Positions 9,238 through 18,274 of a DNA stretch of 64,000 bases are shown here, in pieces. The notes below the pieces were generated by a model, which had not been told where the DNA came from, made no database searches, and saw nothing but the letters and a program-made list of their open reading frames with translations. The first letter of the stretch is position 1; each line of letters opens with the position of its first letter. The stretch is taken from positions 254,411-318,410 of the forward strand of contig CAVVVI010000001.1 of assembly GCA_963751795.1 (NCBI GenBank). The letters run 5' to 3'. The position numbers and the translations under genes are program-made. The stretch comes from BOG-908 sp963751795 (GTDB taxonomy: Bacteria > Pseudomonadota > Alphaproteobacteria > Acetobacterales > Acetobacteraceae).

Positions 9238-10870
9238 GTGATCACGCCCCGGCCGATCCCGGCGTTGCTGGACGATACGGTCCGCGACTACCCGGCCTGC
9301 CGGGCGATCTCGTTCCTGGGCCGCAACTGGACCTACGCCCAGCTGGGCGCCGAGGTGACCCGCGCGACGCAGGGGTTGCAGGCGATCGGCGTGGTGCCGG
9401 GCACGCGGGTGGGGCTGTGCCTGCCCAACACGCCCTATGCGGTGATCTGGTTCTTTGCCGTGCTGCGCGCCGGCGGCGTGGTGGTGAACTTCAACCCGCT
9501 CTACGTGGAGCGCGAGCTGATCCACCAGATCACCGATTCGGGCACCGAGGTGATGGTGACGATCGATTTGGCCGCGATCTACCCGAAGGTGGCCGCCGTG
9601 GCTCCGCGCACCGGGCTGCGGCGCATCGTGGTGTGCTCGATGGCCGAGGCGCTGCCCTGGCTGAAGGGCCAGGCGTTCCGGCTCGCCAGGCGCGCCGATC
9701 TGGCGCGGGTGGCCGAGGACGGCGTGAGCGTGCTGGCGCGCCGGCTGCTGCAGGGTGGCGGGGCGCCGGCCGCGGTGGCGATCGATCCGGCGCAGACCGC
9801 CGTGCTGCAATATACCGGCGGCACCACCGGCGTGCCCAAGGGCGCCGAGCTGACCCATGCCAACATCACCTGCAACGCCATGCAGGTGTGGCACGATCTG
9901 GGCCGCCGGCCGCATGGGCGCGACCGGGTGATGGGCGTGCTGCCGCTGTTCCATGTGTTCGCGCTGACCTCGGTGATGATCGTGGGTGTGCTGACCGCCG
10001 CCGAGATGATCCTGCTGCCGCGTTTCGAACTGGCGCAGGTGCTGGCCGCCATCGCGCGCCGCCGCCCCACCATGTTCCCGGCCGTGCCCACCATCTACTC
10101 GGCGCTGCTGGCGGCTGCCGCCGCGCCCGGCAGCACGCTGGATATGGGCTCCATCGAAATGTGCATGTCGGGCGGCGCGCCGCTGCCGGCCGAGGTGCGC
10201 ACGCGCTTCATGGCGCTGACCGGGTGCTGGCTGATGGAGGGCTACGGCCTGTCGGAGACCTCGCCGGTGGTGAGCTTCACGCCGCCCGGCCGCACCTACA
10301 AGGAGGGCTCGATCGGGTTGCCGGTGACCGGCACCACGATCGAGATCCGCGCCGTGGACGAGCCGGCGCGCATTCTGCAGCAGGGCGAGCGGGGCGAGAT
10401 CTGCATTCGCGGGCCGCAGGTGATGCGCGGCTATTGGGGCCGGCCGGAAGCGACCGCTGCGGTGATGATCGACGGCGCGCTGCGCACCGGCGACGTGGGC
10501 TACCTCGACGAGGACGGCTACTTGTTCCTGGTGGACCGCATCAAGGACGTGATCATCTGCGGCGGCTACAACGTGTATCCCCGCGTGCTGGAGGAGGCGC
10601 TGTATCAGCACCCCGCCGTGCGCGATGCGGTGGTGATCGGGGTGCCGGATGCCTATCGCGGCCAGGCGCCCAAGGCGTTCGTGACGCTGCATCGAGGGCC
10701 AGCAGGCGAGCCCGGCGGCGCTGCGCGCGTTCCTCGCCGACTACGTGAGCAAGATCGAGATGCCGCGCGAGGTGGAGATCCGGGCCGAACTGCCCAAGAC
10801 GATGATCGGCAAGCTGTCGAAGAAGGAGCTGGTGGCCGAGGAGGCTGCCAAGGCGGCCGCCCAGGGCTGA
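9238..10870 (+). pseudogene. AMP-forming acyl-CoA ligase (FadD-like), one frame break near the 3' end
   Basis: From GTG 9238 this is an ANL-superfamily adenylate-forming enzyme. The P-loop is QYTGGTTGVPKGAELTH, motif A5 is YGLSETSPV, the ATP-binding aspartate lies in ALRTGDVGYLDEDGY, and the hinge is DRIKDVIICGGYNVYPRVLE. This pattern fits long- or medium-chain fatty acid-CoA ligases. At about 10693 one extra C (HRGP instead of HEGQQ) shifts the frame. The true C-terminal domain continues ALRAFLADYVSKIEMPREVE and ends with PKTMIGKLSKKELV, which contains the A10 catalytic lysine, to TGA 10868-10870. Rejoined, it is about 543 aa, normal for the family. It starts four bases after the ferredoxin stop. 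It would activate acyl groups for the beta-oxidation genes at 12-17 kb. Confidence 0.86.
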
Positions 10871-10896
10871 GCGCGGCCCGGTGGCATTTTTGCGTC

Positions 10897-10910
10897 CCTG
10901 CCGCGGCAGG
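10897..10910. promoter_or_regulatory. 14-bp perfect palindrome between the ligase and the secreted-protein gene
   Basis: CCTGCCGCGGCAGG reads the same on both strands, 27 bases after the ligase stop and 38 bases before the next start. It may be a terminator stem without a U-run or an operator. Nothing else in the sequence decides between the two. Confidence 0.3.
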
Positions 10911-10948
10911 ACGTGCTTTGCTGCCCCGGTAATCATGGAGCCTTCCGC

Positions 10949-11377
10949 ATGACGATGCGCCGCCTCGCTTTGGCCCTGCTGCTGCTGCTGCCCGCCGCCG
11001 CCGCCGCCCAGCTCAGCCCCGCCGCCAAGCTCAGCGAGGTGGCGGCCAATCAGCTCGGTATCCTGGAATATTGCCACGATACCGGCCATGCCGGCGCCGA
11101 TGCGGTGGCGGCCGAACGCGAGGCGTTCCTGGGTGCGCCTTCGACGCGGCTATCCACCGTGCCGGCCGAGGAGTTGGGGCGGCACGGCTTTTCGGTGGCG
11201 CCGGATGGCGGCCAGGTGCCGATCGCGGCGGTGGCCACGGCGCAGAACACCACGGTGCCGGCGCTGTGCGCCGATCTGGCGGGCGCCTCGTTGCAGTTCC
11301 AGGCTGCGGTGCACAAGCGGGCCGGGCATCTGCAGCCGCCCAACGGGCTGCCGGCCGGCGCCGCGCCGGCGCCCTGA
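10949..11377 (+). CDS. Secreted hypothetical protein (142 aa)
   Basis: I do not recognise a named family. The protein starts MTMRRLALALLLLLPAAAAA, a clear Sec signal peptide ending near AAA-Q, and has GGAG-like ribosome binding bases at 10937. The mature part is about 120 residues, helical in character, with exactly two cysteines (in EYCHDTG and ALCADL) that could form a disulfide in the periplasm. The tail is rich in Pro and Ala. It follows the acyl-CoA ligase and precedes the MerR gene. Its stop codon lies inside the first unit of a 26-bp tandem repeat. Function unknown. Confidence 0.68.
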   Translation: MTMRRLALALLLLLPAAAAAQLSPAAKLSEVAANQLGILEYCHDTGHAGADAVAAEREAFLGAPSTRLSTVPAEELGRHGFSVAPDGGQVPIAAVATAQNTTVPALCADLAGASLQFQAAVHKRAGHLQPPNGLPAGAAPAP

Positions 11378-11442
11378 TCTTTCGCCGCGCGCCGACGCGC
11401 TGATCTTTGACCGCGCGCCGGCGCCCTGATCGTTCGCCGCGC
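11365..11442. repeat. Three tandem copies of a 26-bp unit
   Basis: Units lie at 11365-11390, 11391-11416 and 11417-11442. Each begins GCCG(G/A)CGC, has TGATC at its centre and ends with CCGCGC; units 1 and 3 differ at one base and unit 2 at a few. The first unit contains the TGA stop of the secreted-protein gene, so the array looks like duplications of the gene's 3' end. Confidence 0.7.
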
Positions 11443-11501
11443 TTGCGTTGGCTTGGCGGAGTGCTATATCGCTGGACCAAGGTTAACGTATAGGGAAGTT
11501 C

Positions 11502-11933
11502 GTGGCACGTCCTGGCGTGAGCAGTCTGAGGGTCGGGGCCGAGCTGTTTCTGACGGTGACGCAACTGGCGCGCGACCTCGGCATCACCGCCCGCACCATC
11601 CGCTTCTATGAGGATAAGGGGCTGATCTGCCCGCAGCGGGCCGGCAGCACGCGCATCTACACGGGGCGCGACCGGGCGCGGATGATCCTGATCCTGCGCG
11701 GCAAGCGGCTCGGGTTTTCGCTGCGCGAGATCAAGGAATATCTCGATCTGTATGGGGTGGATCACACCCAGGCCGAGCAGCTGCGGCTGCTGCGCGCCGG
11801 GGTGGCCAAGCGGCTGGCCTCGTTGCGCGAGCAGTTCCAGGCGTTGCAGGAGACGATTGCGGAGTTGGAGGACGTGCAGCGCCAGGCCGAGGCGGCCGCC
11901 GGCCTGCCGGCGCGCAAGCGGGCGAATGCGTGA
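11502..11933 (+). CDS. MerR-family transcriptional regulator (143 aa)
   Basis: The N-terminal winged helix-turn-helix reads TVTQLARDLGITARTIRFYE, followed by DKGLICPQRAG and RIYTGRDRARMILILRGKRL, the standard MerR DNA-binding signature. A C-terminal coiled coil (about residues 75-125, LREQFQALQETIAELEDVQR) would dimerise it. There is no metal-binding cysteine pair, so metal sensing is unlikely. Its position just ahead of the beta-oxidation operon recalls LiuR-type MerR regulators, which control branched-chain amino-acid and fatty-acid degradation in Proteobacteria; that function is inferred. The GTG 11502 start is tentative; a GTG at 11517 is also in frame. Confidence 0.82.
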   Translation: MARPGVSSLRVGAELFLTVTQLARDLGITARTIRFYEDKGLICPQRAGSTRIYTGRDRARMILILRGKRLGFSLREIKEYLDLYGVDHTQAEQLRLLRAGVAKRLASLREQFQALQETIAELEDVQRQAEAAAGLPARKRANA

Positions 11934-12028
11934 GGCCGGGCGGGCGGCCGCCTGATCCGGGCGCGGCCCGGGCGTCAGCTTGAGAGTTCGGTCGGTTTTC
12001 AGAAGTTTAGAGAATACGGAGCACAAAT

Positions 12029-13165
12029 ATGGTCAACGTCGTCATCGCCGGTTACGCCCGCTCGCCGTTCACGCTCGCCAAGAAGGGCGCGCTGGCGCGG
12101 GTGCGGGCCGATGACATGGCCGCCGCCGTGATTCGCGGGCTGATCGAGAAGACTGGCGTGGCGCCTGAAGATATCGAGGACATCATCGTGGGCAGCGCGT
12201 TCCCCGAGGGCGAGCAGGGCATGAACGTGGCGCGGCTGATCGGGCTGTTGGCCGATCTGCCGCTGAATGTGGGCGGCATGACGGTGAACCGCTTCTGCGG
12301 CAGCTCGATGAGCAGCGTGCACATCGCCGCCGGGCAGATCGGCATGGGCGCCGGCCAGGTGTTCATCGCCGCCGGCATCGAGAGCATGAGCCGCGTGCCG
12401 ATGGGCGGCTACAACCCGCTGTTCAACACCACGCTCGCGGGCAAGAACCCCGGCGCCTACATGGGCATGGGCGAGACGGCGGAGAACGTGGCGCGCAAGT
12501 GGCAGATCACGCGCGACCAGCAGGAGGATTTCGCGGTGGCCAGCCACCAGAAGGCCTCCGCGGCGCAGGCGGCCGGCAAGTTCAGCGACGAGATCGTGCC
12601 GATCCACGGCAAGGCGGGCGTGGTGGACCAGGATGGCTGCATCCGTGCGGGCACCACCAAGGAGGCACTGGCCGGGCTGAAGCTGGCTTTCGACCAGGAG
12701 GGCACGGTGACGGCCGGCACCTCCTCGCCGCTGACCGACGGGGCGAGCGCCGTGCTGGTGTGTTCGCAGGATTATGCCGAGGCGCACAAGCTGCCGATTC
12801 TGGCGCGTATCCGCAGCATCGCGGTTTCGGGCTGCGAGCCGGATATCATGGGCATCGGGCCGGTGCGCGCCAGCCGCAAGGCGCTGGAGCGCGCGGGGCT
12901 GAAAGCGGCCGACATGGATGTGGTCGAGCTGAACGAGGCGTTTTCCAGCCAGGCGATCGCCAGCATGCGCGAGATCGGCTTCCGGCCGGAGACGGTGAAC
13001 CTCGATGGCGGCGCCATCGCACTCGGCCATCCGCTGGGGGCTACCGGCGCGCGCATCGTGGGCAAGGCGGCATCGCTGCTCAAGCGCGAGGGCGGCAAAT
13101 ACGCGATCGCCACGCAGTGCATCGGCGGCGGGCAGGGCATCGCCACCGTGCTGGAGGCGGTCTGA
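12029..13165 (+). CDS. fadA: Acetyl-CoA acyltransferase, thiolase (378 aa)
   Basis: This degradative thiolase cleaves 3-ketoacyl-CoA with CoA to acetyl-CoA and a shortened acyl-CoA. The nucleophilic cysteine is Cys90 in VNRFCGSSMSS. The C-terminal catalytic pair is His334 in GGAIALGHPLGATGAR and Cys364 in TQCIGGGQG. The start ATG 12029 is preceded by ACGGAG. It leads an operon with the hydroxyacyl-CoA dehydrogenase gene (three bases downstream) and the acyl-CoA dehydrogenase gene, giving a complete beta-oxidation cycle. The length is slightly short of the usual 390 but all catalytic blocks are present. Confidence 0.93.
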   Translation: MVNVVIAGYARSPFTLAKKGALARVRADDMAAAVIRGLIEKTGVAPEDIEDIIVGSAFPEGEQGMNVARLIGLLADLPLNVGGMTVNRFCGSSMSSVHIAAGQIGMGAGQVFIAAGIESMSRVPMGGYNPLFNTTLAGKNPGAYMGMGETAENVARKWQITRDQQEDFAVASHQKASAAQAAGKFSDEIVPIHGKAGVVDQDGCIRAGTTKEALAGLKLAFDQEGTVTAGTSSPLTDGASAVLVCSQDYAEAHKLPILARIRSIAVSGCEPDIMGIGPVRASRKALERAGLKAADMDVVELNEAFSSQAIASMREIGFRPETVNLDGGAIALGHPLGATGARIVGKAASLLKREGGKYAIATQCIGGGQGIATVLEAV

Positions 13166-13168
13166 GCC

Positions 13169-15517
13169 ATGGCCGGAACTGCTGAGCCGGCAACGGCCAT
13201 GTTCAAGAAAGTGGCGGTGATCGGCAGCGGCGTGATGGGCTGCGGCATCGCGGCGCAGATCGCCAATGCCGGCGTGCCGGTGCTGCTGCTCGACATCCTG
13301 CCGCGCGACGGCGGCGGCCGCAACGCGGTGGCCGAGGCCGCCATCGCGCGCGCGCTGAAGACCGATCCCGCTCCGTTCATGCATGCGGGTGCCGCACGGC
13401 TGATCGAGGCGGGCAACATCGATGACGATCTTGGCCGTGTTGCCGAGTGCGACTGGATCGTCGAGGTCGTGGTCGAGCGGCTCGACATCAAGCAGGCGCT
13501 CTATCGCAAGCTCGATGCGGTGCGCCGGCCCGGCACGGCGATTTCGTCGAACACCTCCACCATTCCGCTCGCCAAGCTGATCGAGGGCATGCCCGAAAGC
13601 TTCGCGCGCGACTTCACCATCACGCATTTCTTCAATCCGCCGCGCTACATGCGGCTGATGGAATTGGTGTGCGGCCCGTTGACCGACCGTGCGTTGGCCG
13701 CGCGCGTGGCGGGGTTCTGCGACGTGGCGCTCGGCAAGTCCGTTGTCGCATGCAAGGACTCGCCAGGTTTCATCGCCAACCGCCTGGGCATTTTCTGGAT
13801 GACCGGCGCGGTGACGGCGACGCTGGACCAGCATCTGACGGTGGAAGAGGCCGACGCCATCATGGGCCGACCGTTCGGGATTCCGCGCACCGGCGTATTC
13901 GGGCTGATGGATCTGGTGGGGCTCGATCTGGGCCCGCACATCAATGCCAGCATGGCCGGCGCGCTGCCAGCCGATGACGAGTTCCACGCGATCAATCGCG
14001 AGGCGCCGATGCTGCAGACGATGATTGCCGAGGGCTATACCGGCCGCAAGGGCAAGGGCGGCTTCTACCGGCTGAACAAGACCGGCGGCAAGCGCATCAA
14101 GGAGGCGGTGGATCTGCACACCGGCCAGTATCGCGCCGAACGCCCGGCCGATCTGCCCGAACTCGCCGCTGCCGGGCGCGACCTGCGTAAGCTGATGACC
14201 GGCCAGGGCAAGGTGGCGGCGTTCGCCTGGCGCGTGATGGGCCACATGATGGGCTACGCGGCCAAGCTGGTGCCGGAAGCCACCGACGAGATCGTTGCGA
14301 TCGATGAGGCGATGCGGCTTGGCTACAACTGGAAGCACGGCCCCTTCGAGTTGATCGACATGGTGGGCGCCGACTGGCTGATCGAGCGCCTGCAGGCCGA
14401 CGGCTTCGCCGTGCCGCCGATGCTGCAACTGGCGGCCGGCCGCAGCTTCTATCGCGTCGAGAACGGCGTGCGCGAGCAGCTCGGCCAGGATGGCGCCTAC
14501 CACGCCATCGTGCGGCCCCTAGGCGTGCTTATGCTCGAGGACATCAAGCGCACCGCCAAGCCGGTGCTGCGCAACGGCTCGGCCGCGGTGTGGGATATCG
14601 GCGACGGCGTGCTGTGCTTCGAGTTCACCAGCAAGAGCAACGCGCTGGACGAGCAGATCATGACGCTGCTCGGCAAGACGATCGCGCTGGTCAAGAAGGA
14701 CTACAAGGCGCTGGTCATCTACAACGAGGCGACGAACTTCTCGGTGGGGGCCAATATCGGCCTGGCGCTGTTCGCCGCCAACATCGCGGCCTGGATGCAG
14801 GTGGAAAGCCTGATCGCCACCGGGCAGGAGATGATGCAGAAGCTGAAATACGCGCCGTTCCCGGTGGTGGCGGCACCGGCCGGCATGGCGCTGGGCGGCG
14901 GCTGCGAGTTCCTGCTGCACAGCGATGCGGTGCAGGCTTACGCGGAGACGTATGCCGGGCTGGTGGAATGCGGCGTGGGCCTGCTGCCCGGCTGGGGCGG
15001 CTGCAAGGAGATGCTGGGCCGTGCCGCCACCGACCCGGCCTCGCCCAAGGGCCCGATGCCGCCGGCGATGCGGGTGTTCGAGATGATCAGCACCGCCAAA
15101 GTGGGCCGTTCGGCCGCCGAGGCGCGCGACATGCTGGTGCTGCGCAAGGCCGACCGGGTGACGATGAACCGCTACCGCCTGCTGGCCGACGCCAAGGCAC
15201 GCGCGCTGGCGCTGGCGGTGGACTACAAGGCGCCGGAACCGCGCGAGATCGTGCTGCCCGGTCCCTCGGGCAAGCTGGCCCTGGACCAGGCGGTGGCCGG
15301 CTTCCGCAAGACAGGGCAGGCGACGCCGCATGACGTGATTGTGGCCGGCGAACTGGCGCGCGTGCTGACCGGCGGCGACACGGACATCGTCGATACGGTG
15401 AAGGAAAGCCGGCTGCTGGAGCTGGAGCGGGAATCGTTCCTGCGGCTGCTCAAGACCTCTGGAACTTTGGCACGGATCGAGCACATGCTGGAGACGGGTA
15501 AGCCGTTGCGTAATTAA
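13169..15517 (+). CDS. 3-hydroxyacyl-CoA dehydrogenase / enoyl-CoA hydratase fusion (782 aa)
   Basis: This bifunctional beta-oxidation enzyme has the dehydrogenase first, the reverse of E. coli FadB. The NAD-binding Rossmann loop VAVIGSGVMGCGIAAQIANAG lies at the N-terminus. The dehydrogenase catalytic region follows with SNTSTIPLAKL, the histidine in FTITHFFNPPRYM and DSPGFIANRLG. The C-terminal third (about residues 470-700) is a crotonase fold with APAGMALGGGCEFLLHSD, the oxyanion-hole block. The hydratase glutamate region is less clearly conserved (LVECGVGLLPGWGG), consistent with this FadB-like family. ATG 13169 is used; ATG 13199, directly before the Rossmann strand, is a credible alternative. 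Inverted-repeat element A follows the stop closely. Confidence 0.92.
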   Translation: MAGTAEPATAMFKKVAVIGSGVMGCGIAAQIANAGVPVLLLDILPRDGGGRNAVAEAAIARALKTDPAPFMHAGAARLIEAGNIDDDLGRVAECDWIVEVVVERLDIKQALYRKLDAVRRPGTAISSNTSTIPLAKLIEGMPESFARDFTITHFFNPPRYMRLMELVCGPLTDRALAARVAGFCDVALGKSVVACKDSPGFIANRLGIFWMTGAVTATLDQHLTVEEADAIMGRPFGIPRTGVFGLMDLVGLDLGPHINASMAGALPADDEFHAINREAPMLQTMIAEGYTGRKGKGGFYRLNKTGGKRIKEAVDLHTGQYRAERPADLPELAAAGRDLRKLMTGQGKVAAFAWRVMGHMMGYAAKLVPEATDEIVAIDEAMRLGYNWKHGPFELIDMVGADWLIERLQADGFAVPPMLQLAAGRSFYRVENGVREQLGQDGAYHAIVRPLGVLMLEDIKRTAKPVLRNGSAAVWDIGDGVLCFEFTSKSNALDEQIMTLLGKTIALVKKDYKALVIYNEATNFSVGANIGLALFAANIAAWMQVESLIATGQEMMQKLKYAPFPVVAAPAGMALGGGCEFLLHSDAVQAYAETYAGLVECGVGLLPGWGGCKEMLGRAATDPASPKGPMPPAMRVFEMISTAKVGRSAAEARDMLVLRKADRVTMNRYRLLADAKARALALAVDYKAPEPREIVLPGPSGKLALDQAVAGFRKTGQATPHDVIVAGELARVLTGGDTDIVDTVKESRLLELERESFLRLLKTSGTLARIEHMLETGKPLRN

Positions 15518-15525
15518 GGCAAAGC

Positions 15526-15646
15526 AAGCAGTCCTTTTTTGAAAAAAAGGACCAAAAAACTTTTATCCCGTTCGCTGAACCAGCTTGGGCGCGACAGCGG
15601 AGCAAAAGTTTTTTGGTTCTTTTTTCCAAAAAAGAACCGCTTCCTT
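15526..15646. repeat. Inverted-repeat element A (two hairpin arms)
   Basis: The left arm (15526-15564) and the right arm (15604-15646) are near-perfect reverse complements around a 39-bp GC-rich spacer. Each arm is itself a hairpin made of T6-7, a two-base turn and A6-7. The left stem foot is GTCC/GGAC and the right is GGTTC/GAACC. The element starts nine bases after the hydroxyacyl-CoA dehydrogenase stop and ends about 20 bases before the acyl-CoA dehydrogenase start, directly ahead of its GAGGAG ribosome binding site. Confidence 0.85.
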
Positions 15647-15666
15647 TCGAGAGGAGAGACAAACCA

Positions 15667-17445
15667 ATGCAAGTCTACAACGCCCCCCTCCGCGACATGC
15701 GCTTCGTGATGCACGAGCTGCACAACTCCGCCGCCCACGTGGCCGAGATCGGCCAGCCGGACGTGACCGAGGAGCTGATGGACAGCATCCTGGAAGAAGC
15801 CGGCAAGTTCGCCACCGACGTGCTGCTGCCGATCAATGCGAGCGGCGACGAGGAAGGCTGCCGGCTGGAGAACGGCGTGGTGCGCACGCCCACGGGGTTC
15901 GTGGACGCCTACAAGAAGTTCTGTGAGGCAGGGTGGGGCGCGCTGTCCTCGCCGGTGGAGTACGGCGGCCAGGGCCTGCCGGAAATCCTGGGCAAGATGG
16001 TCGAGGAGATGCAGTGCTCGGCCAACCTCAGCTTCGGCCTGTATCCGGGCCTGACGCACGGCGCCACGCTTGCGCTGGAAGGCCATGGCAGCGAAGAACT
16101 GAAGCGCCGCTATCTGCCCAAGATGATCGACGGCACGTGGTCGGGCACCATGTGCCTGACGGAGGCGCATTGCGGCACCGATCTGGGCATGATGCGCACC
16201 AAGGCCACGCCGCAGGAGGATGGCAGCTACAAGATCAACGGTGCCAAGATCTTCATCAGCGCCGGCGAGCACGATCTGACGGAGAACATCGTCCATCTCG
16301 TGCTGGCGCGCATGGATGGGGCGCCGAAGGGCATCAAGGGCGTCAGCATGTTCCTGGTGCCGAAGTTCATCCCCAACGACGAAGGCCGGCCGGGGGCGCG
16401 CAACGGCGTCACCTGCACCGCCATCGAGCACAAGATGGGGCTGAAGGCCTCGGCCACGACGCAGCTCTATTTCGACGACGCCACCGGCTGGCTGGTGGGC
16501 GAGGCGCATAAGGGCATGCGCGCGATGTTCACCATGATGAACGCCGAGCGGCTGTCGGTGGGCATCCAGGGCCTGGGCGTGGCCGAGACGGCGTATCAGT
16601 CGGCCGCATTCTACGCGAAAGACCGTATCCAGGGCCGCGCCCTGTCGGGTGCGAAGTATCCGGAGCGCGCGGCCGACCCCATCATCGTGCATCCGGACGT
16701 GCGTCGTTCCCTGATGACGGTGCGGGCCTACGTGGAAGGCTGCCGCGCGCTGTCCGGCTGGGTGGCGACCTCGCTGGATCTGGAGAGCAAGGCATCCGAT
16801 CCGCAGCGGCGGCAGGAGGCGGAGGATTTCACCGCGCTGATGACGCCGGTGGTCAAGGCGCTGTTCACCGACCTCGGCTTCGAACTCTCTAGCATGGCGC
16901 TGCAGGTTTACGGCGGCCACGGCTACATCCGCGATCACGGCATGGAGCAGCTGGTGCGCGATGCGCGTATCTGCATGATCTACGAGGGCGCCAACGGCAT
17001 CCAGGCGCTGGACCTGGTGGGCCGCAAGATGCCTGCGCATATGGGCCGGTTCCTGCGCCAGTTCTTCCATCCGGTGCAGGCCTTCATCGAGGAGAATGCG
17101 GCCGACCCGAAGGTGCTGCCGCTGGCCAAGTCGTTCGCGGCGCTGCAGCAGGCCACCGCACATATCGCCACCGTGTCGCTGAAGGACCCGGAGGAGGCCG
17201 GCGCCGCGGCCACCGACTACCTGCGGCTGATGGGGCTGGTGGCGCTGGGCTTCATGTGGGCCAAGGCGGCCAAGGTGGCCGAAGCCAAGCTGCCGGAAGC
17301 CAATGGCGATGCCGGCTTCTACAAGGCGAAGCTGACCACGGCGCAGTTCTTTGCGGACCGCCTGCTGCCGCAGACCGGCGCGTTGTGGAGTGCGATCAAG
17401 GCCGGCAAGGGCAGCATGATGGAGTTGGAGGAGGCGGCTTTCTGA
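15667..17445 (+). CDS. Acyl-CoA dehydrogenase, long FadE-type with C-terminal extension (592 aa)
   Basis: This FAD-dependent enzyme introduces the alpha,beta double bond in acyl-CoA, the first step of beta-oxidation. It contains MCLTEAHCGTDLGMMRTKA (the FAD/substrate strand) and NGAKIFISAGEHD in the middle domain. The C-terminal helices carry MALQVYGGHGYIRDHGMEQL and RICMIYEGANGIQALDLVGR, where the Glu of YEG is the likely catalytic base. An extra C-terminal domain (about residues 460-590) places it with the 590-600 aa bacterial family. ATG 15667 follows GAGGAGAG, and the start MQVYNAPLRDMRFVMHEL is the conserved beginning of this family. It is third in the operon, and its upstream leader is element A. 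Confidence 0.94.
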   Translation: MQVYNAPLRDMRFVMHELHNSAAHVAEIGQPDVTEELMDSILEEAGKFATDVLLPINASGDEEGCRLENGVVRTPTGFVDAYKKFCEAGWGALSSPVEYGGQGLPEILGKMVEEMQCSANLSFGLYPGLTHGATLALEGHGSEELKRRYLPKMIDGTWSGTMCLTEAHCGTDLGMMRTKATPQEDGSYKINGAKIFISAGEHDLTENIVHLVLARMDGAPKGIKGVSMFLVPKFIPNDEGRPGARNGVTCTAIEHKMGLKASATTQLYFDDATGWLVGEAHKGMRAMFTMMNAERLSVGIQGLGVAETAYQSAAFYAKDRIQGRALSGAKYPERAADPIIVHPDVRRSLMTVRAYVEGCRALSGWVATSLDLESKASDPQRRQEAEDFTALMTPVVKALFTDLGFELSSMALQVYGGHGYIRDHGMEQLVRDARICMIYEGANGIQALDLVGRKMPAHMGRFLRQFFHPVQAFIEENAADPKVLPLAKSFAALQQATAHIATVSLKDPEEAGAAATDYLRLMGLVALGFMWAKAAKVAEAKLPEANGDAGFYKAKLTTAQFFADRLLPQTGALWSAIKAGKGSMMELEEAAF

Positions 17446-17474
17446 GGGCGGGACGAACGCGAGAAGGAAGGCCA

Positions 17475-17611
17475 GGAAGGCCTTCTTTTTTGCAGAAAAG
17501 AAGCAAAAAACTTTTGCTTGTGCTGTCGCGCCGGAGGTTGGCCACCGTCGCGTCAGCAAGTAGGCAAAAGTTTTTTGGTCCTTTTTTTCAAAAAAGGACT
17601 GCTTGCCTTCC
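17475..17611. repeat. Inverted-repeat element B
   Basis: Left arm 17475-17515, right arm 17566-17611, spacer about 50 bp with TGCTGTCGCG. The left stem foot is CTTC/GAAG and the right is GGTCC/GGAC. It separates the convergent acyl-CoA dehydrogenase (plus) and EEP-family (minus) genes, and the right arm abuts the stop of the latter at 17612. A bidirectional terminator role is plausible. Confidence 0.85.
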
Positions 17612-18229
17612 CTAAGCCGCCAACCGAGCCTCACCAGCAATGCTCGCCAGCCGCACCATGATCGGCCGGTGGTCGCTGCCCGCGCGGTCCAGCGCCTGGG
17701 CCATGCCGCAGGCCAGGCCGCGCACCAGGCAGCGGTCCAGCCGCAGCGGCACCACGTCCGCACAAACGTGGGTGGGGGCGCGGGGCCCCACGTCGCGAAA
17801 GCCGGGCAGCAGCGCGGGGCCCACCAGGTTGTAATCGCCCAGCACGGCGGCGCGCGAGGGCAGGTGGGCGGCGATGTGGCGCAGCTGGCGACGGTTGAGC
17901 AGCTGGCCGTGCGAAAGGTGCACGTTGGCCACCGAGAAGGGGCCGAGATCGACGATCTGGCACACCCGATCCACCACCGCGCCGGCTGGCAGGTGCAGCA
18001 CGCGGGGGGCGTGCAGCGGCAGCGGGCTCCACATGGCCAGGCCGTGGATGCGGCCGGGCAGCGGCACGCGCGCGTAGTGGCCGCCGAGCAGGATCGGCAA
18101 CGCGTTCATCGCGGTGGTGGCTTCCTGCAGCAGCAGCAGGTCGGGCCGCTCCCGCCTTGCCAGCGCGGCCACCTCGCCCACGGTCGCACCTGTCAGTCGC
18201 AGCAGGTTCCAGCTAATGATCTTGGTCAC
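17612..18229 (-). CDS. Endonuclease/exonuclease/phosphatase family protein (205 aa)
   Basis: The protein has the EEP metal-dependent phosphodiesterase fold. TKIISWNLLR is the first strand with the Asn ligand, and PDLLLLQEATT carries the conserved metal-binding Glu. NVHLSHGQLLNRRQLRHIAAHL, ILGDYN-like VLGDYNLVGP and a terminal SDHRPIMVRL (the Asp-His catalytic pair) complete the signature. Members include nucleases, sphingomyelinases and inositol phosphatases; the substrate is unknown here. At about 205 aa it is a compact form. GTG 18229 places the start directly before the first strand; an in-frame ATG at 18265 would lie close to the divergent transporter gene. No signal peptide is seen. Confidence 0.8.
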   Translation of the reverse strand: MTKIISWNLLRLTGATVGEVAALARRERPDLLLLQEATTAMNALPILLGGHYARVPLPGRIHGLAMWSPLPLHAPRVLHLPAGAVVDRVCQIVDLGPFSVANVHLSHGQLLNRRQLRHIAAHLPSRAAVLGDYNLVGPALLPGFRDVGPRAPTHVCADVVPLRLDRCLVRGLACGMAQALDRAGSDHRPIMVRLASIAGEARLAA

Positions 18230-18274
18230 GTAGGCGAGCCGTCCCGCGGAGTTGGTGCAGCGCATCTAGCAGGT

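Noticed and set aside
11485..11500. A GGTTAACGTATAGG stretch ahead of the MerR gene as a LiuR-type operator
   Set aside because: It is only partly symmetric, and I found no matching copy ahead of the thiolase or leucine-degradation genes.
11999..14503. Very long minus-strand open frame opposite the thiolase and hydroxyacyl-CoA dehydrogenase genes
   Set aside because: It is rich in His, Arg and Ala and has no family motif. High GC content keeps antisense frames open, and the plus-strand genes have full catalytic motifs.
15514..17763. Long minus-strand open frame opposite the acyl-CoA dehydrogenase
   Set aside because: It runs through two inverted-repeat elements and shows only low-complexity His/Arg/Gln composition.
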